Assembly (NCBI GenBank): GCA_035549555.1
Contig: DASZQR010000010.1
Location: 434,001 to 498,000, forward strand
From: Patescibacteria group bacterium
GTDB taxonomy: Bacteria > Patescibacteriota > Microgenomatia > UBA8517
DNA: 64,000 nt
Direction: 5' to 3'
Positions within the stretch are counted from its first letter, which is position 1. Every line of letters starts with the position of its first letter. Shown here one piece after another: positions 1 through 8,738 of this stretch. Both the position numbers and the translations under genes were made by a program. The notes under the pieces are model-generated. The model ran no database searches, was not told the origin of the DNA, and saw only the letters and a list, made by a program, of their open reading frames with translations.

Positions 1-1479
1 AATAAGTTCATACGCATAAACCAGTTTGGAGTTTTTTGGCACATTTACATCAATCCAGTCAATTGCCTGCCTATATGCCGAACCAAAACTGTTTCCCCAT
101 GCTGGAATATCCATCGCCTTTGCCCCAGCAAGTCCGCCAACAAGAAAATTAAAATACACATCCTCAACAGGATGTGTCCCGATAATAGGAACAAGCAAAA
201 CTAAAAATACAACCGCCACAAACACACTCTTTACAAAAAGATTATTTCTAAACCTTCTTAATTTATTAAACAAATAACTTCCGCCAATCCCAGCAAATGC
301 ACAAAGTGCAGGCACATATTCCATCAACTGTCTTATTCCGCCATAAATATTTGCCCCATGCCACGTAACTCTAAGTATAGGAACTAAAAACCACAACAAA
401 AATAAAATAGAAATCTCTTTATGTTTTTTAAAATTTATAATTCCAAAAATAACTCCAGCACCAGAAAAAATTAAAACAATCGGCGGTGTGGTAGTTATTA
501 TCCAAAAAACAGGATAATAATTTATTCCAAGTGGACCAGAAAATCTTGGATCAACAGGTCCAGTTGCAATTCCAATATCTTTATAAAATTGAATTACATT
601 TTGCACTCTTCCAATCGGATCCGGCCAAAGATAAGGCCAAAAAACAACAAAGATTAAAATGCCAATCGCAAATGCAAAAATTGCGGCAAACAAAATCTTA
701 AAATTAATTTTTGATAATAGCTTTTGCTTTTCAAAAATAAAATACGATAAAGTCCAAGGAACTATTACAAAAACTGCAAACAAAATATTAAATTTTGTGC
801 CAAGGGCTAAACCAAAAAATATTCCAGAAACAAATATCCACTTCGCTTTTTTTGTTACAATCCCCTTCCATACAAAAAAAATAAAAATACTCCAATAAAC
901 AGTCTCCGGCACATCTTTTTCCGTATTAAAATGCATTTCACTCCAAAAAAGCGGGTAAGATGCAAGTGACAAACTTGCTAACGAACCAGCAATTTTTCCG
1001 TAAACTCTAGAGACCCAATAAAATATCAGCCCAACCAAAACACTCGCAAGCAAAACTCCATAAACATGATAAGCGTCAATATCATCAATAATTCTTAGTT
1101 TCTGAAATAAAACTACATTAAATAAAGACGACAATATATCCGAAAGCGGCGGATGACCATATCCATCATTCGACATAAAATAGCTAAAGTTAAGATCACT
1201 ATTTTGATAAAGACTTCGGGTTGGGACTTTAGACAAAGGTATATCTGCATTAATAAAAAGGCTTGTAGGGTTTTGATAATACCATTGGCCCAATGTTTGC
1301 CAACCAGAAAAAAAATCCTGCAAATTAGAATAATCTTTTTTACCTGTCAAATAATAATTTAAATATGCCTGTCCTCGCGGAAGATGATTAATAACATCCC
1401 AATTAATTCCGTAATCTTTTAAAGTAAAAAGTCCAGCAATAAAAAAAATAAAAGCAAAAATAAAAGCAATTTTTTTCAT
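1..1479 (-). CDS. GT-C family membrane glycosyltransferase (C-terminus cut by window edge)
   Basis: An open frame of 493 codons runs from an ATG to the left edge without a stop, so this is the N-terminal part of a longer protein. The first helix is a membrane anchor; after it comes a long outer loop with GINWDVINH and NDGYGHPP, then many hydrophobic helices and a conserved EKDVPETVYW segment. This layout fits PMT/ArnT-like GT-C enzymes, which transfer a sugar from a polyprenyl-phosphate donor on the outer membrane face. The acidic residue in the first loop (NWDV) is the likely catalytic site. Its ATG overlaps the stop of the upstream GT4 gene (ATGA), so the two are probably co-translated. Acceptor and sugar unknown. 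Confidence 0.85.
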   Translation of the reverse strand, partial: MKKIAFIFAFIFFIAGLFTLKDYGINWDVINHLPRGQAYLNYYLTGKKDYSNLQDFFSGWQTLGQWYYQNPTSLFINADIPLSKVPTRSLYQNSDLNFSYFMSNDGYGHPPLSDILSSLFNVVLFQKLRIIDDIDAYHVYGVLLASVLVGLIFYWVSRVYGKIAGSLASLSLASYPLFWSEMHFNTEKDVPETVYWSIFIFFVWKGIVTKKAKWIFVSGIFFGLALGTKFNILFAVFVIVPWTLSYFIFEKQKLLSKINFKILFAAIFAFAIGILIFVVFWPYLWPDPIGRVQNVIQFYKDIGIATGPVDPRFSGPLGINYYPVFWIITTTPPIVLIFSGAGVIFGIINFKKHKEISILFLLWFLVPILRVTWHGANIYGGIRQLMEYVPALCAFAGIGGSYLFNKLRRFRNNLFVKSVFVAVVFLVLLVPIIGTHPVEDVYFNFLVGGLAGAKAMDIPAWGNSFGSAYRQAIDWIDVNVPKNSKLVYAYELI

Positions 1480-2627
1480 AACAATTCTTCTACTTTTAAT
1501 AACATTTTTTTTGTAGATTTATAAGTATCATAAATTTCTTTGGGTTTTTTGAAGTTTTTGGCAATTTTTTTCTTGAAACCTTTCCCTTTTTTTATTATTT
1601 TAAACATTTCGTCAGCCAAAGCAGTTGCATCTTCTGCAGGTGCAACAAAACCAATCTTAAAATCACTGGCAATTTTCCCCATATCCCCTACATCTGTAAC
1701 AACAATTGGCAATTTCGCATTAATTGCCTCAATCACAGTGAAGGGGGTACTTTCGCTTCTTGAGGCCATAACCAAACTGTCTGCCTGCAAAAACAGTCCG
1801 GCAACTTTTTTTCTATCATAAACCGGTCCTAGAAGCTTAAAGTTCTCATCTAGTCTATCTTTCTTAACTTTAACTTTTAAGTCCTCAAACATTGTTCCAG
1901 GTCCTGCCAGATAAACAACAAAGTTATCGACCTTTCTTCTTAATTTTTTCGTGGCTTCAAACAAAACATCAGGTCCTTTAACCGGCTCAAGTCTTCCCAC
2001 ATATATAAAGTTGAATTTTTTTGTATCCATTTTGATTTTCATTGCATATTTAAATGGCAAATTTGAAGCAGTTATCGGAAAGAACAAAGCCTTCCTTCCC
2101 GATATTTCCTTAATCCTTCTACAAATTTTATAACCATTGCCATAAACCAAATCACCCATCATTAAAATAAACCCCGTTAACCATTTTATTGGCAATATTT
2201 TTGGATAAACAAAAATATCAGAACCCATTGATATAATAACAGAAGGTTTACCAGCAAAAAATTTTCCAATCATGGCCCAGAATCCAGCCGGAAAAGCCCA
2301 CATTGATATAATCACATCAATATCATTTGTTTGTATAAACTTTAAAACTTCAAAACCACCCTTTAGTACCATGATAGAAATCCAAAACAGAGAAGAAATA
2401 TTAGCTAAGGAAAGATCTCCCATTTTCTTGTTGTCATCATGCCAGTAAAACCATGTCACTGGTACATCCTTATACTTCTCTTTTTTTCCTGAATAACTAG
2501 GACAAAATACAAATACTTCATGCCCCTCTTTTTTTAGGAGTCTCGCAAAACTGTAAACAAAAACCTCTGCACCAATTTGTTCTCTAGAATTTCTCGGATA
2601 ATTGTGAGTTAAAATTCCAATTCGCAT
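1476..2627 (-). CDS. GT4 family glycosyltransferase
   Basis: A 383-residue protein with the two-Rossmann GT-B layout. The N-terminal half starts MRIGILTHNYP and has the nucleotide-fold glycine region; the C-terminal half has IYVGRLEPVKG near residue 205 and the EX7E-type motif SESTPFTVIEA around residues 288-298, which in GT4 binds the nucleotide-sugar donor. No signal peptide; probably a peripheral enzyme at the inner membrane face that adds a sugar to a lipid-linked or surface glycan. It is the first gene of its unit, divergent from the deacetylase at 2655, and overlaps the next gene by ATGA. Sugar specificity cannot be read. Confidence 0.9.
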   Translation of the reverse strand: MRIGILTHNYPRNSREQIGAEVFVYSFARLLKKEGHEVFVFCPSYSGKKEKYKDVPVTWFYWHDDNKKMGDLSLANISSLFWISIMVLKGGFEVLKFIQTNDIDVIISMWAFPAGFWAMIGKFFAGKPSVIISMGSDIFVYPKILPIKWLTGFILMMGDLVYGNGYKICRRIKEISGRKALFFPITASNLPFKYAMKIKMDTKKFNFIYVGRLEPVKGPDVLFEATKKLRRKVDNFVVYLAGPGTMFEDLKVKVKKDRLDENFKLLGPVYDRKKVAGLFLQADSLVMASRSESTPFTVIEAINAKLPIVVTDVGDMGKIASDFKIGFVAPAEDATALADEMFKIIKKGKGFKKKIAKNFKKPKEIYDTYKSTKKMLLKVEELL

Positions 2628-2638
2628 AAACCTCTAGT

Positions 2639-2648
2639 ATTATATAAT
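2639..2648. promoter_or_regulatory. Palindromic bidirectional -10 element
   Basis: ATTATATAAT is a perfect 10-bp palindrome between divergent starts. Read on the plus strand, TATAAT (2643-2648) ends 6 nt before the ATG at 2655, predicting a leaderless mRNA. Read on the minus strand, TATAAT (2644-2639) ends 11 nt before the ATG at 2627, with a GAGG just before that start. No convincing -35 box is visible. Confidence 0.6.
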
Positions 2649-2654
2649 CATAAA

Positions 2655-3419
2655 ATGACAAAAGGAACATTTTGTATTTCAATCGACACAGAACTTCTGT
2701 GGGGAAGAAAAGATTTAGATATTCAAAAATTTACCAAAAAAGTAAAAAAGGAAAGAGAAGTTATAAAAAAACTACTTAAACTTTTCAATAAATACAATAT
2801 TTCAGTAACTTGGGCAATCGTGGGTAAACTTTACGAAGGTAATGACCCTCTTTGGTCAGGAAAAGATATTATTTCCTGGATCAAAAAAGAAAAGATTCAC
2901 GAGTTGGGAAGCCATTCATATTCTCACGAAATATTTAATTTAATTCCATCAAAAAAAGCAAATCAAGAAATCAAAAAAAATAAAGCAAAATCATTCGTTT
3001 ACCCTAGAAATAAAATAAAATATCTAAGTTTATTGAAAAAGCACAATTTTATAGACTTTAGAGGTAAAGACAAATCAGAATTTGAATTAATTCTTCCCAG
3101 AATTCCACCAACTCAAAATCCCAAAAAAAATTCTAACCTTATTGAAATTCCATCATCAATGTACTTTGTTTCAGCGAGAGGAATACGAAAATTTATAATT
3201 TTTAAAAATCTTCGTTATATAAAATCTGTGTTAGGCATTAACAAAGCAATTAAAAATCATGAAATTTTTCATATATGGTTTCATCCAATAGACCTAGTAG
3301 ACGACAGCGAAAATTTACTTAACGAGTTGGAAAAAATATTAAAATATGCAAACAAAAAAAGAAACGAAAAAAAAATACAAATTCTAACAATGGAACAAAT
3401 ATCCAGGTCTTATAAATGA
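2655..3419 (+). CDS. Polysaccharide deacetylase (NodB-like, CE4)
   Basis: 254 residues. The N-terminus has SIDTELLWG (Asp11, Glu13), matching motif 1 of CE4 deacetylases, and ELGSHSYSHEIF has the metal-binding His87-x3-His91 pair of motif 2. CE4 enzymes remove N- or O-acetyl groups from glycans. There is no signal peptide, so it may act on a cytoplasmic lipid-linked intermediate; this is inference. IWFHPIDL near the C-terminus resembles the last conserved His motif. It overlaps the following methyltransferase by 4 bp (ATGA), so they form a two-gene operon. Confidence 0.85.
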   Translation: MTKGTFCISIDTELLWGRKDLDIQKFTKKVKKEREVIKKLLKLFNKYNISVTWAIVGKLYEGNDPLWSGKDIISWIKKEKIHELGSHSYSHEIFNLIPSKKANQEIKKNKAKSFVYPRNKIKYLSLLKKHNFIDFRGKDKSEFELILPRIPPTQNPKKNSNLIEIPSSMYFVSARGIRKFIIFKNLRYIKSVLGINKAIKNHEIFHIWFHPIDLVDDSENLLNELEKILKYANKKRNEKKIQILTMEQISRSYK

Positions 3420-4171
3420 AAAATTTCTGGAATAAATTTACAGACCAATTTGGAAACACAATTCTTCATCCCCAATTTATAATGCTTTCGTATACAAGAG
3501 AAGCACTAGTAGAAATACTAAAATACTCTAAAAATAAAAAATTAATCGATCTTGGATGTGGCAGAATGGAATACCGTGAGATTCTTCAAACAAAACTAAA
3601 AAAGTATATAGGCGTCGATCATCCAAAAGTTTCATTGCTATACAATCCACAAAACAAGCCAGACATCCTGGCCGATATTTCAAAAGAGATTCCCGTTCCA
3701 AACAAATCTTTCGACATCGCCATTTGCCTTGAAGTTTTTGAATACCTAGAAAATCCATCAAAAACTTTCTCTGAAATTAATAGAATTTTAAAACAAAACG
3801 GAATCCTGATTCTCACTATACCTTTTATGTATCCTCTTCATGATGTTCCGTATGATCGATATCGATTTAGTGAATCAGAGCTAAAACTTTTACTAAAAAA
3901 TAATAAATTTAAAATTAAAAAAATAAAAGCAAATGGAAATTTTCTAGGGTTTTGGTTTCAATCACTAAATGCTTTTTTAGTAAAAAGAATTTTCGATATT
4001 CTAAAATCTAAAAAAAATATTTTATTGACAATCTATTTAATTTTTCTTTTATTAATCACTCCAGAAATTGTAATTTTCACAAATATTTTATTTTCAGTTT
4101 CCAAAAACATTAATTTAAATTTTCCAAATTACTTTCCGCTTGATTATCTAGTCGTAGCAACTAAATACTAA
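3416..4171 (+). CDS. SAM-dependent class I methyltransferase with C-terminal membrane segment
   Basis: 251 residues. LIDLGCG at 43-49 is the SAM-binding motif I; DILADISKEIPVPNKSFDIAICLEVFEYL carries the acidic second strand and the motif-IV-like strand of Methyltransf_11 proteins. Residues about 195-230 are strongly hydrophobic, suggesting a membrane anchor or hairpin, which is unusual for a soluble methyltransferase and fits action on a lipid-linked sugar. Co-translated with the deacetylase, so the pair probably decorates one glycan. The last 11 bp overlap the convergent gene at 4161. Confidence 0.82.
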   Translation: MKNFWNKFTDQFGNTILHPQFIMLSYTREALVEILKYSKNKKLIDLGCGRMEYREILQTKLKKYIGVDHPKVSLLYNPQNKPDILADISKEIPVPNKSFDIAICLEVFEYLENPSKTFSEINRILKQNGILILTIPFMYPLHDVPYDRYRFSESELKLLLKNNKFKIKKIKANGNFLGFWFQSLNAFLVKRIFDILKSKKNILLTIYLIFLLLITPEIVIFTNILFSVSKNINLNFPNYFPLDYLVVATKY

Positions 4172-4703
4172 TGGAGTTTAGCTTATCTTGGATACTTTGT
4201 AATTTATCATTATATGCAGGATATTGATTCATCAAAGAACTTGTAAAAGCCTTTAAATTTGTAGTTCTGATATTAATCTCATTTTTTGTATTCTGATCAA
4301 TATCCCCAGAATTCTTAGCATCAGTTAAAGAACTGTTTACTTTATCCAGATCACTGCCAGCTGCATCTAATGTTTTATTCGCTAAATCAGAAACATTTCC
4401 TCCCATAAGCGCTTCCGCTTCAAGCATTCGCTTTATTGTCAAAAAAATATCGTAATCAGCCTTTTGTGCAGATCCAAAAATGAAAAATCCTCGAGCATCT
4501 TCCTTTAAAATTTTTAGAAAATAAACTTTACTTTGCATTGTTTTACCTGCAGACATAGGCCAAAAAAGAGCAAACGAATCAACTGGAGTTGCCGTTGGTT
4601 TAGGAGAAGAGGTAGGCTTCGGGGTTGCTTTAGCAAAAACAGCATTTCCAGCTCCAATTATAAAGACAAGGCTCAAAATTAATATAAAAAGACGCTTAAA
4701 CAT
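4161..4703 (-). CDS. Secreted DUF5667-like protein
   Basis: 180 residues: signal peptide with a hydrophobic core at 4-22 and an Ala-rich exit (VFAKA), a TPKPTSSPKPTATP linker at 26-40, then a helical domain. The piece SKVYFLKILKEDARGFFIF followed by helical repeats matches the PGSxLYxLKrxxE style of DUF5667 domains, common in CPR genomes and of unknown function. It follows the GT4 gene at 4712 with an 8-bp gap, so it is probably in the same transcript. Assignment to DUF5667 is by pattern only. Confidence 0.6.
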   Translation of the reverse strand: MFKRLFILILSLVFIIGAGNAVFAKATPKPTSSPKPTATPVDSFALFWPMSAGKTMQSKVYFLKILKEDARGFFIFGSAQKADYDIFLTIKRMLEAEALMGGNVSDLANKTLDAAGSDLDKVNSSLTDAKNSGDIDQNTKNEINIRTTNLKAFTSSLMNQYPAYNDKLQSIQDKLNSISI

Positions 4704-4711
4704 CTTAATAG

Positions 4712-5833
4712 CTATTTTATTCCCAAACTTTCTACCAAATCAAGACTTAATTTACGTGAAGCTTCCCAACTAAATCTTTGGCTCCATTCTAATGCTCCAT
4801 TTTGTAGTTTCTTATACTCATTCTTATTTTTTAAAATTCCATCAATTTCTTTCGCCATCTCGGCTGGTATATTTTTTTCAATTATCTTCCCACTTTGATT
4901 ATTCTCTACAGAATCAACTAACCCAGGACAGTTATAAGCCACAACCGGAGTTGCACATGCATTTGCCTCAATATTTACTAGTCCAAACCCCTCTAAAAGA
5001 GATGGATTAAGCATAATATGAGCTCTTGTTAAAAGTTCAAATTTTTTCTTCTGACTTACAAAACCCCAAAAAATAACTTTATTCTCAATTGCTAATTTTT
5101 TACAAAGACCTTTAAGATAACTTAAATAATCTTCTCCCCCCTTACCAACAATCCAGAATTGGTAATCGCTTTTTTTGTTTAAAATTGCAAACGTTTTTAT
5201 GGCATCTTCAATTCCTTTATCCTTAGCAAGAGCACCAAGGAAAATTACAGTTTTTATTTTTTCTTTTTCGAGTTTATTCTTTGGTAAATCTAAAATAACA
5301 CCATGTGGAACTACTTTTATATTTTCGTTAGAAATTTTCATCTCATGTAATTCTTTTTTTGCTGACTGCGATCCAACCATAAAAATAATTTGCCTATACA
5401 ACAAATACACAAGTGGCTCAAAATAATAACCAATGTTGCCCACAATTACATTGAGAGGATAATGAAGATCGTTTTTTAACCACACGTCTCGTGCAACTTC
5501 CTGCAAAACCGCCATTTTTGGCCCCCAAATATACAAAGGCGTAAAAAATGGAATTCCATGAAATTCATCAACAACTAAATCAAATTTTTCTTTTCTCTCA
5601 AATAAATACCAAAATAAGGCTTGCAATTGAACTCCTAAAATCTGGTTTCCTTTTCTAATTATTTTTACGCCATCAATCTCTTCAATTTTCTTTGCATTAG
5701 TAAAAGATGAAGAAAAAAGAGTCACTTTATTTCCTGCAGCGATCCATCCTTTGTGATGCTCATGATCAACTTGTTCAGCTCCTCCAGCAAGAGGGTGCTT
5801 AGGATCTCTCCAACTCATAACCAAAATATTCAT
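4712..5833 (-). CDS. GT4 family glycosyltransferase
   Basis: 373 residues, GT-B fold. The N-terminal GGAEQVDHE segment near residue 17 is typical of GT4 acceptor-side loops, and EGFGLVNIEANACATPVVA around residue 285 is the EX7E donor motif. Between the domains, VIFLGALAKDKGIEDA starts the second Rossmann domain. It probably transfers a hexose from a nucleotide sugar to a membrane lipid-linked acceptor. Heads a two-gene unit with the secreted DUF5667-like protein and is transcribed away from the broken gene at 5874. Confidence 0.9.
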   Translation of the reverse strand: MNILVMSWRDPKHPLAGGAEQVDHEHHKGWIAAGNKVTLFSSSFTNAKKIEEIDGVKIIRKGNQILGVQLQALFWYLFERKEKFDLVVDEFHGIPFFTPLYIWGPKMAVLQEVARDVWLKNDLHYPLNVIVGNIGYYFEPLVYLLYRQIIFMVGSQSAKKELHEMKISNENIKVVPHGVILDLPKNKLEKEKIKTVIFLGALAKDKGIEDAIKTFAILNKKSDYQFWIVGKGGEDYLSYLKGLCKKLAIENKVIFWGFVSQKKKFELLTRAHIMLNPSLLEGFGLVNIEANACATPVVAYNCPGLVDSVENNQSGKIIEKNIPAEMAKEIDGILKNKNEYKKLQNGALEWSQRFSWEASRKLSLDLVESLGIK

Positions 5834-5838
5834 ACGTT

Positions 5839-5866
5839 TTGATAATTATAATAAAAAAGTTATAAT
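5839..5866 (+). promoter_or_regulatory. Promoter of the interrupted TIM-barrel gene
   Basis: TTGATA (5839-5844), 16-nt spacer, TATAAT (5861-5866), then 7 nt to the ATG at 5874: the best full sigma-70 type promoter in the window, predicting a leaderless transcript. The same stretch holds a minus-strand TATAAT (plus ATTATA at 5845-5850), 11 nt before the divergent ATG at 5833. Confidence 0.65.
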
Positions 5867-5873
5867 CTCCAAA

Positions 5874-6731
5874 ATGATGGAACGCAAAATTAGATATCAA
5901 ATGACAAACAGTGTCCAAATAGAGCCTTCAGCTGTCATGGGATTATTTGGCTCATCGTGGCCAATCCAACTTCATGCGAAAGTTGCAATAGACGCCGGTT
6001 ATGATCGTCTCGAATATTTTGCATTCCAAATTCCAAGTTGGCAACTTCGCTTTAACAATGCAACAGAAATAACCAATATAGACTCAGCTCATCAAACTTG
6101 GGGAAATGGAAAATTTCCCAGTGTTCTGGGAATGAGAGATCAATCATTCTCTTCAAGACATTGTAATTTTACAAAAAATGAAACCAAATATGCCAGCCAT
6201 CGTTTACCCCGAGACTAAAACATTAGCATTCGATAATATCAAAAATAAAATTATTCAACCCAATACCGACTTGATGCAGGTTTGGAATACACAAAATATC
6301 TCTGCCTTTTTAGAAAAAGCAAAACCGAAGGATATAAAATCTGTTTAGATTTGTTTAATATCAGAAGATTCTCAGTTAAAAACGGTTCGCACGCTCAGGA
6401 AGGCTGGAAAGCTATAATTGACACCTTACTTCCATATACAGATGAAATTCACCTCGGAGTGGGCAGATCAGACTTTGAAGGTGCTTTTGATTCAATGGCA
6501 GAATTAATAGATTTATATACTGGTGATAATAAAACAAATATTGTAACCATTCTCAAATATATAGCCACACTAGAGAAAACATCAGAAACAAAAATTCCAG
6601 TGGTAACAGAAATTCCTGCAGATAGCATTATGAAAGTTTTAGGAAAAAAAGGTATCATTGCAACACCCTCAAAATTAATTGAAGCCCACGCAAAAATTGT
6701 CAAAAGTATAAAAAATATTGTGAATTCTTAG
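5874..6731 (+). pseudogene. Interrupted sugar-isomerase-like (TIM barrel) gene, two compensating frameshifts
   Basis: Three pieces read as one protein of about 285 residues. Frame A gives the N-terminus up to NGKFPSVLG; near 6131-6140 the sense shifts to another frame (EINHSLQDIVILQKMKPNMPAIVYPE) until about 6345; then frame A resumes with LDLFNIRRFSVKNGSHAQEGW and IHLGVGRSDFEG. The pattern GYDRLEYFAF near the start and alternating beta/alpha pieces resemble xylose-isomerase-like TIM barrels; this family call is tentative. One base appears inserted and one later lost. Either the gene is decaying or the assembly has two indels. A strong promoter remains in front. Confidence 0.6.
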
Positions 6732-7501
6732 TTGCTAATCCAATTTTTCCAGTTTGCATCATCGTAATAATGAAGAATTTTGAGTCTATAAAAAACCGCA
6801 GCAGTATCTTGCAACATCTTAAAAACAGTTGTCCATTTCACGTTGCTTGTCTTTTTGTCAAATTTTACTTCTATTGGTGCTTCATAAATCCTATCAAACC
6901 CTAAATATTTGGCGACAGCAAGCATCTCAATATCCATTGCATAGCGCTTCACCAAAAGCCTCGGCAAAATTGCATCAACAACATCTTTCTTAAATATTTT
7001 TAAACCGGATTGTGTATCTGTAAGCGGAAGACCAAATAAAATCTTAACTCCACCATGATACCCAACGCTTAAAATTCTTCTTACAAATGGATAATTAACC
7101 ATCGAAACAGGATGTCTTTTGCTGCCAACAATAATATCAGCAGAATACCATTCCATGTGTGAAATAAGCATCATTATTCCCTTTGGTGAAATGTCTCGCC
7201 CGGCATCCAAAAATGAAATCAAATCACCTTTCGCCATTCCCATTCCCATTCGCACAGCATGGCCCTTCCCTTGATTTTTTTCATAGCCTAAAACCTTAAT
7301 TTTTTTTGATTTAACCTTTTTAGCGTTTTCATAAGTTTTATCTAAAAACCCGTCGACCACACAAATAATCTCATAATCAAAATTAACAGGAAGGCCATCA
7401 TTCAAAGTTTTATCTATATTTTCAAGATCATCTTTTATTGTTTTTTCCTGTTTATAAGCAGGTACCACAAGCGATAAAAAATTAAGTTCTTTTTTTTGCA
7501 T
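6728..7501 (-). CDS. GT2 polyprenyl-phosphate sugar synthase (DPM1-like)
   Basis: About 257 residues from the ATG chosen here (a TTG two codons earlier is less likely). LSLVVPAYKQEKTI is the GT2 opening; VVDGFLDKTYENA replaces the usual DDGSxD; NQGKGHAVRMGM and DLISFLDAGRD match the donor loop and metal site of dolichol/undecaprenyl-phosphate sugar synthases. No C-terminal membrane helices. It probably makes polyprenyl-P-hexose that feeds neighbouring GT-C enzymes. Its start lies inside the end of the flippase gene, a strong sign of coupling. Last gene of the operon beginning at 15052. Confidence 0.85.
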   Translation of the reverse strand: MQKKELNFLSLVVPAYKQEKTIKDDLENIDKTLNDGLPVNFDYEIICVVDGFLDKTYENAKKVKSKKIKVLGYEKNQGKGHAVRMGMGMAKGDLISFLDAGRDISPKGIMMLISHMEWYSADIIVGSKRHPVSMVNYPFVRRILSVGYHGGVKILFGLPLTDTQSGLKIFKKDVVDAILPRLLVKRYAMDIEMLAVAKYLGFDRIYEAPIEVKFDKKTSNVKWTTVFKMLQDTAAVFYRLKILHYYDDANWKNWISN

Positions 7502-8738
7502 ATTCAAAGCGATTGTAAACCAAATAAGAAAATAAAATCAAAAACATAACTAACATTAGCGAAAATGAAATCTGAATCACAGTTAGTAAACTTGAATGAA
7601 ACATGCAAATTAAAACGATTTGCAATGTTGCAAAAACTAACGGCAAAATAACCAGTTTTGTTTTATCAATCGAAAGAAAAAAATTCATCATAAAAAAAGA
7701 AACTGTATAAAAACATATAAAAAGTCCCATCCAGATTAAATCATAAACTGGAATCAGATTACTACCACTTCCAAAAAACCCAATTATGAAATGTGGGAAA
7801 AGCGCATATACAGCAACGATTCCTAATGACATAAAAATTGTGATCAAAAGCGAAATCAAAAGTAATTCAAAATATCGTTCTCCTTTTGAATGTTTTCCAG
7901 CAACAATAGGAAACATTACACCTGCAATTGGGCTAGCTGCAAAATAAATTATTTTTCCAAGTATTGAAAGAGTTGCATATATTCCGGCATCCAAATCGCT
8001 AAAAAAATGTTTGACCAAAACAACATCCATTGTAAAAAAAGAAGTAAATGCAAACGAAAAAATGAGTACCGGCAAAGAGTATTTCAGGAATTTTTTGAAA
8101 TCAAATTTGCCCTTAGCTTTAACATTTTTTAAAAAACCTTTTGCCAGATAATAAGAATATAAATAAGCAAGCAGTGTTCCACAAAAAACACCGGCAACCG
8201 CACCAAAAACTTTCCAGCCAATAAATACAAAAATAATTCCAAAAATAAGTTTGCTGGCGCTGGATAATATATTTGGTCCCACATTTCCCCAAAAATTTAA
8301 AACTCCCTGCAATAAAGATTGATTAGTAACAGTAATTAAACTAAAAAAGACGACCGGAGCGATAATCAGAACATTTGTTAAATGCACATGTAAAAAATCT
8401 GCTAAAAAAGGTGACAAAATTAAGACAAAAATCCCCAAAACAAGAGACACTTTAACAATAACTTCGTTTATTTTTTTATAAATAAAAACCGACTCGCTAC
8501 GATTTTTGCTTGATGAGATAAACTTAATTATCGAAGGGCTTGCCGAAATAGGAACAATAGTTGCTATATAAAAAATAGCAAAAATACTCGAAAGTTCACC
8601 ATAACCTACCAGGCCAAGATTCCTTTTCATAATTACCTGATAAAGATAGTTGATAACATTAGCAAACATATTTCCACCAATCATTAAAATGCTTCCTGAA
8701 AAAAGCGGATGTTTCAAAATCTTTTTAAAATTTATCAT
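7482..8738 (-). CDS. MOP-family polysaccharide flippase (Wzx-like)
   Basis: 418 residues from the ATG that forms ATGA with the upstream stop; an upstream in-frame start adds 7 residues but lies inside the neighbour. Twelve to fourteen hydrophobic helices, with GGNMFANVINYLYQVIMKR in the first pair, typical of the O-antigen/teichoic-acid exporter branch of the MATE/MOP superfamily. It would flip lipid-linked oligosaccharide across the membrane. Flanked by GT-C and GT2 genes, so it is the likely exporter for the glycan made by this operon. Confidence 0.87.
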   Translation of the reverse strand: MINFKKILKHPLFSGSILMIGGNMFANVINYLYQVIMKRNLGLVGYGELSSIFAIFYIATIVPISASPSIIKFISSSKNRSESVFIYKKINEVIVKVSLVLGIFVLILSPFLADFLHVHLTNVLIIAPVVFFSLITVTNQSLLQGVLNFWGNVGPNILSSASKLIFGIIFVFIGWKVFGAVAGVFCGTLLAYLYSYYLAKGFLKNVKAKGKFDFKKFLKYSLPVLIFSFAFTSFFTMDVVLVKHFFSDLDAGIYATLSILGKIIYFAASPIAGVMFPIVAGKHSKGERYFELLLISLLITIFMSLGIVAVYALFPHFIIGFFGSGSNLIPVYDLIWMGLFICFYTVSFFMMNFFLSIDKTKLVILPLVFATLQIVLICMFHSSLLTVIQISFSLMLVMFLILFSYLVYNRFEYAKKRT

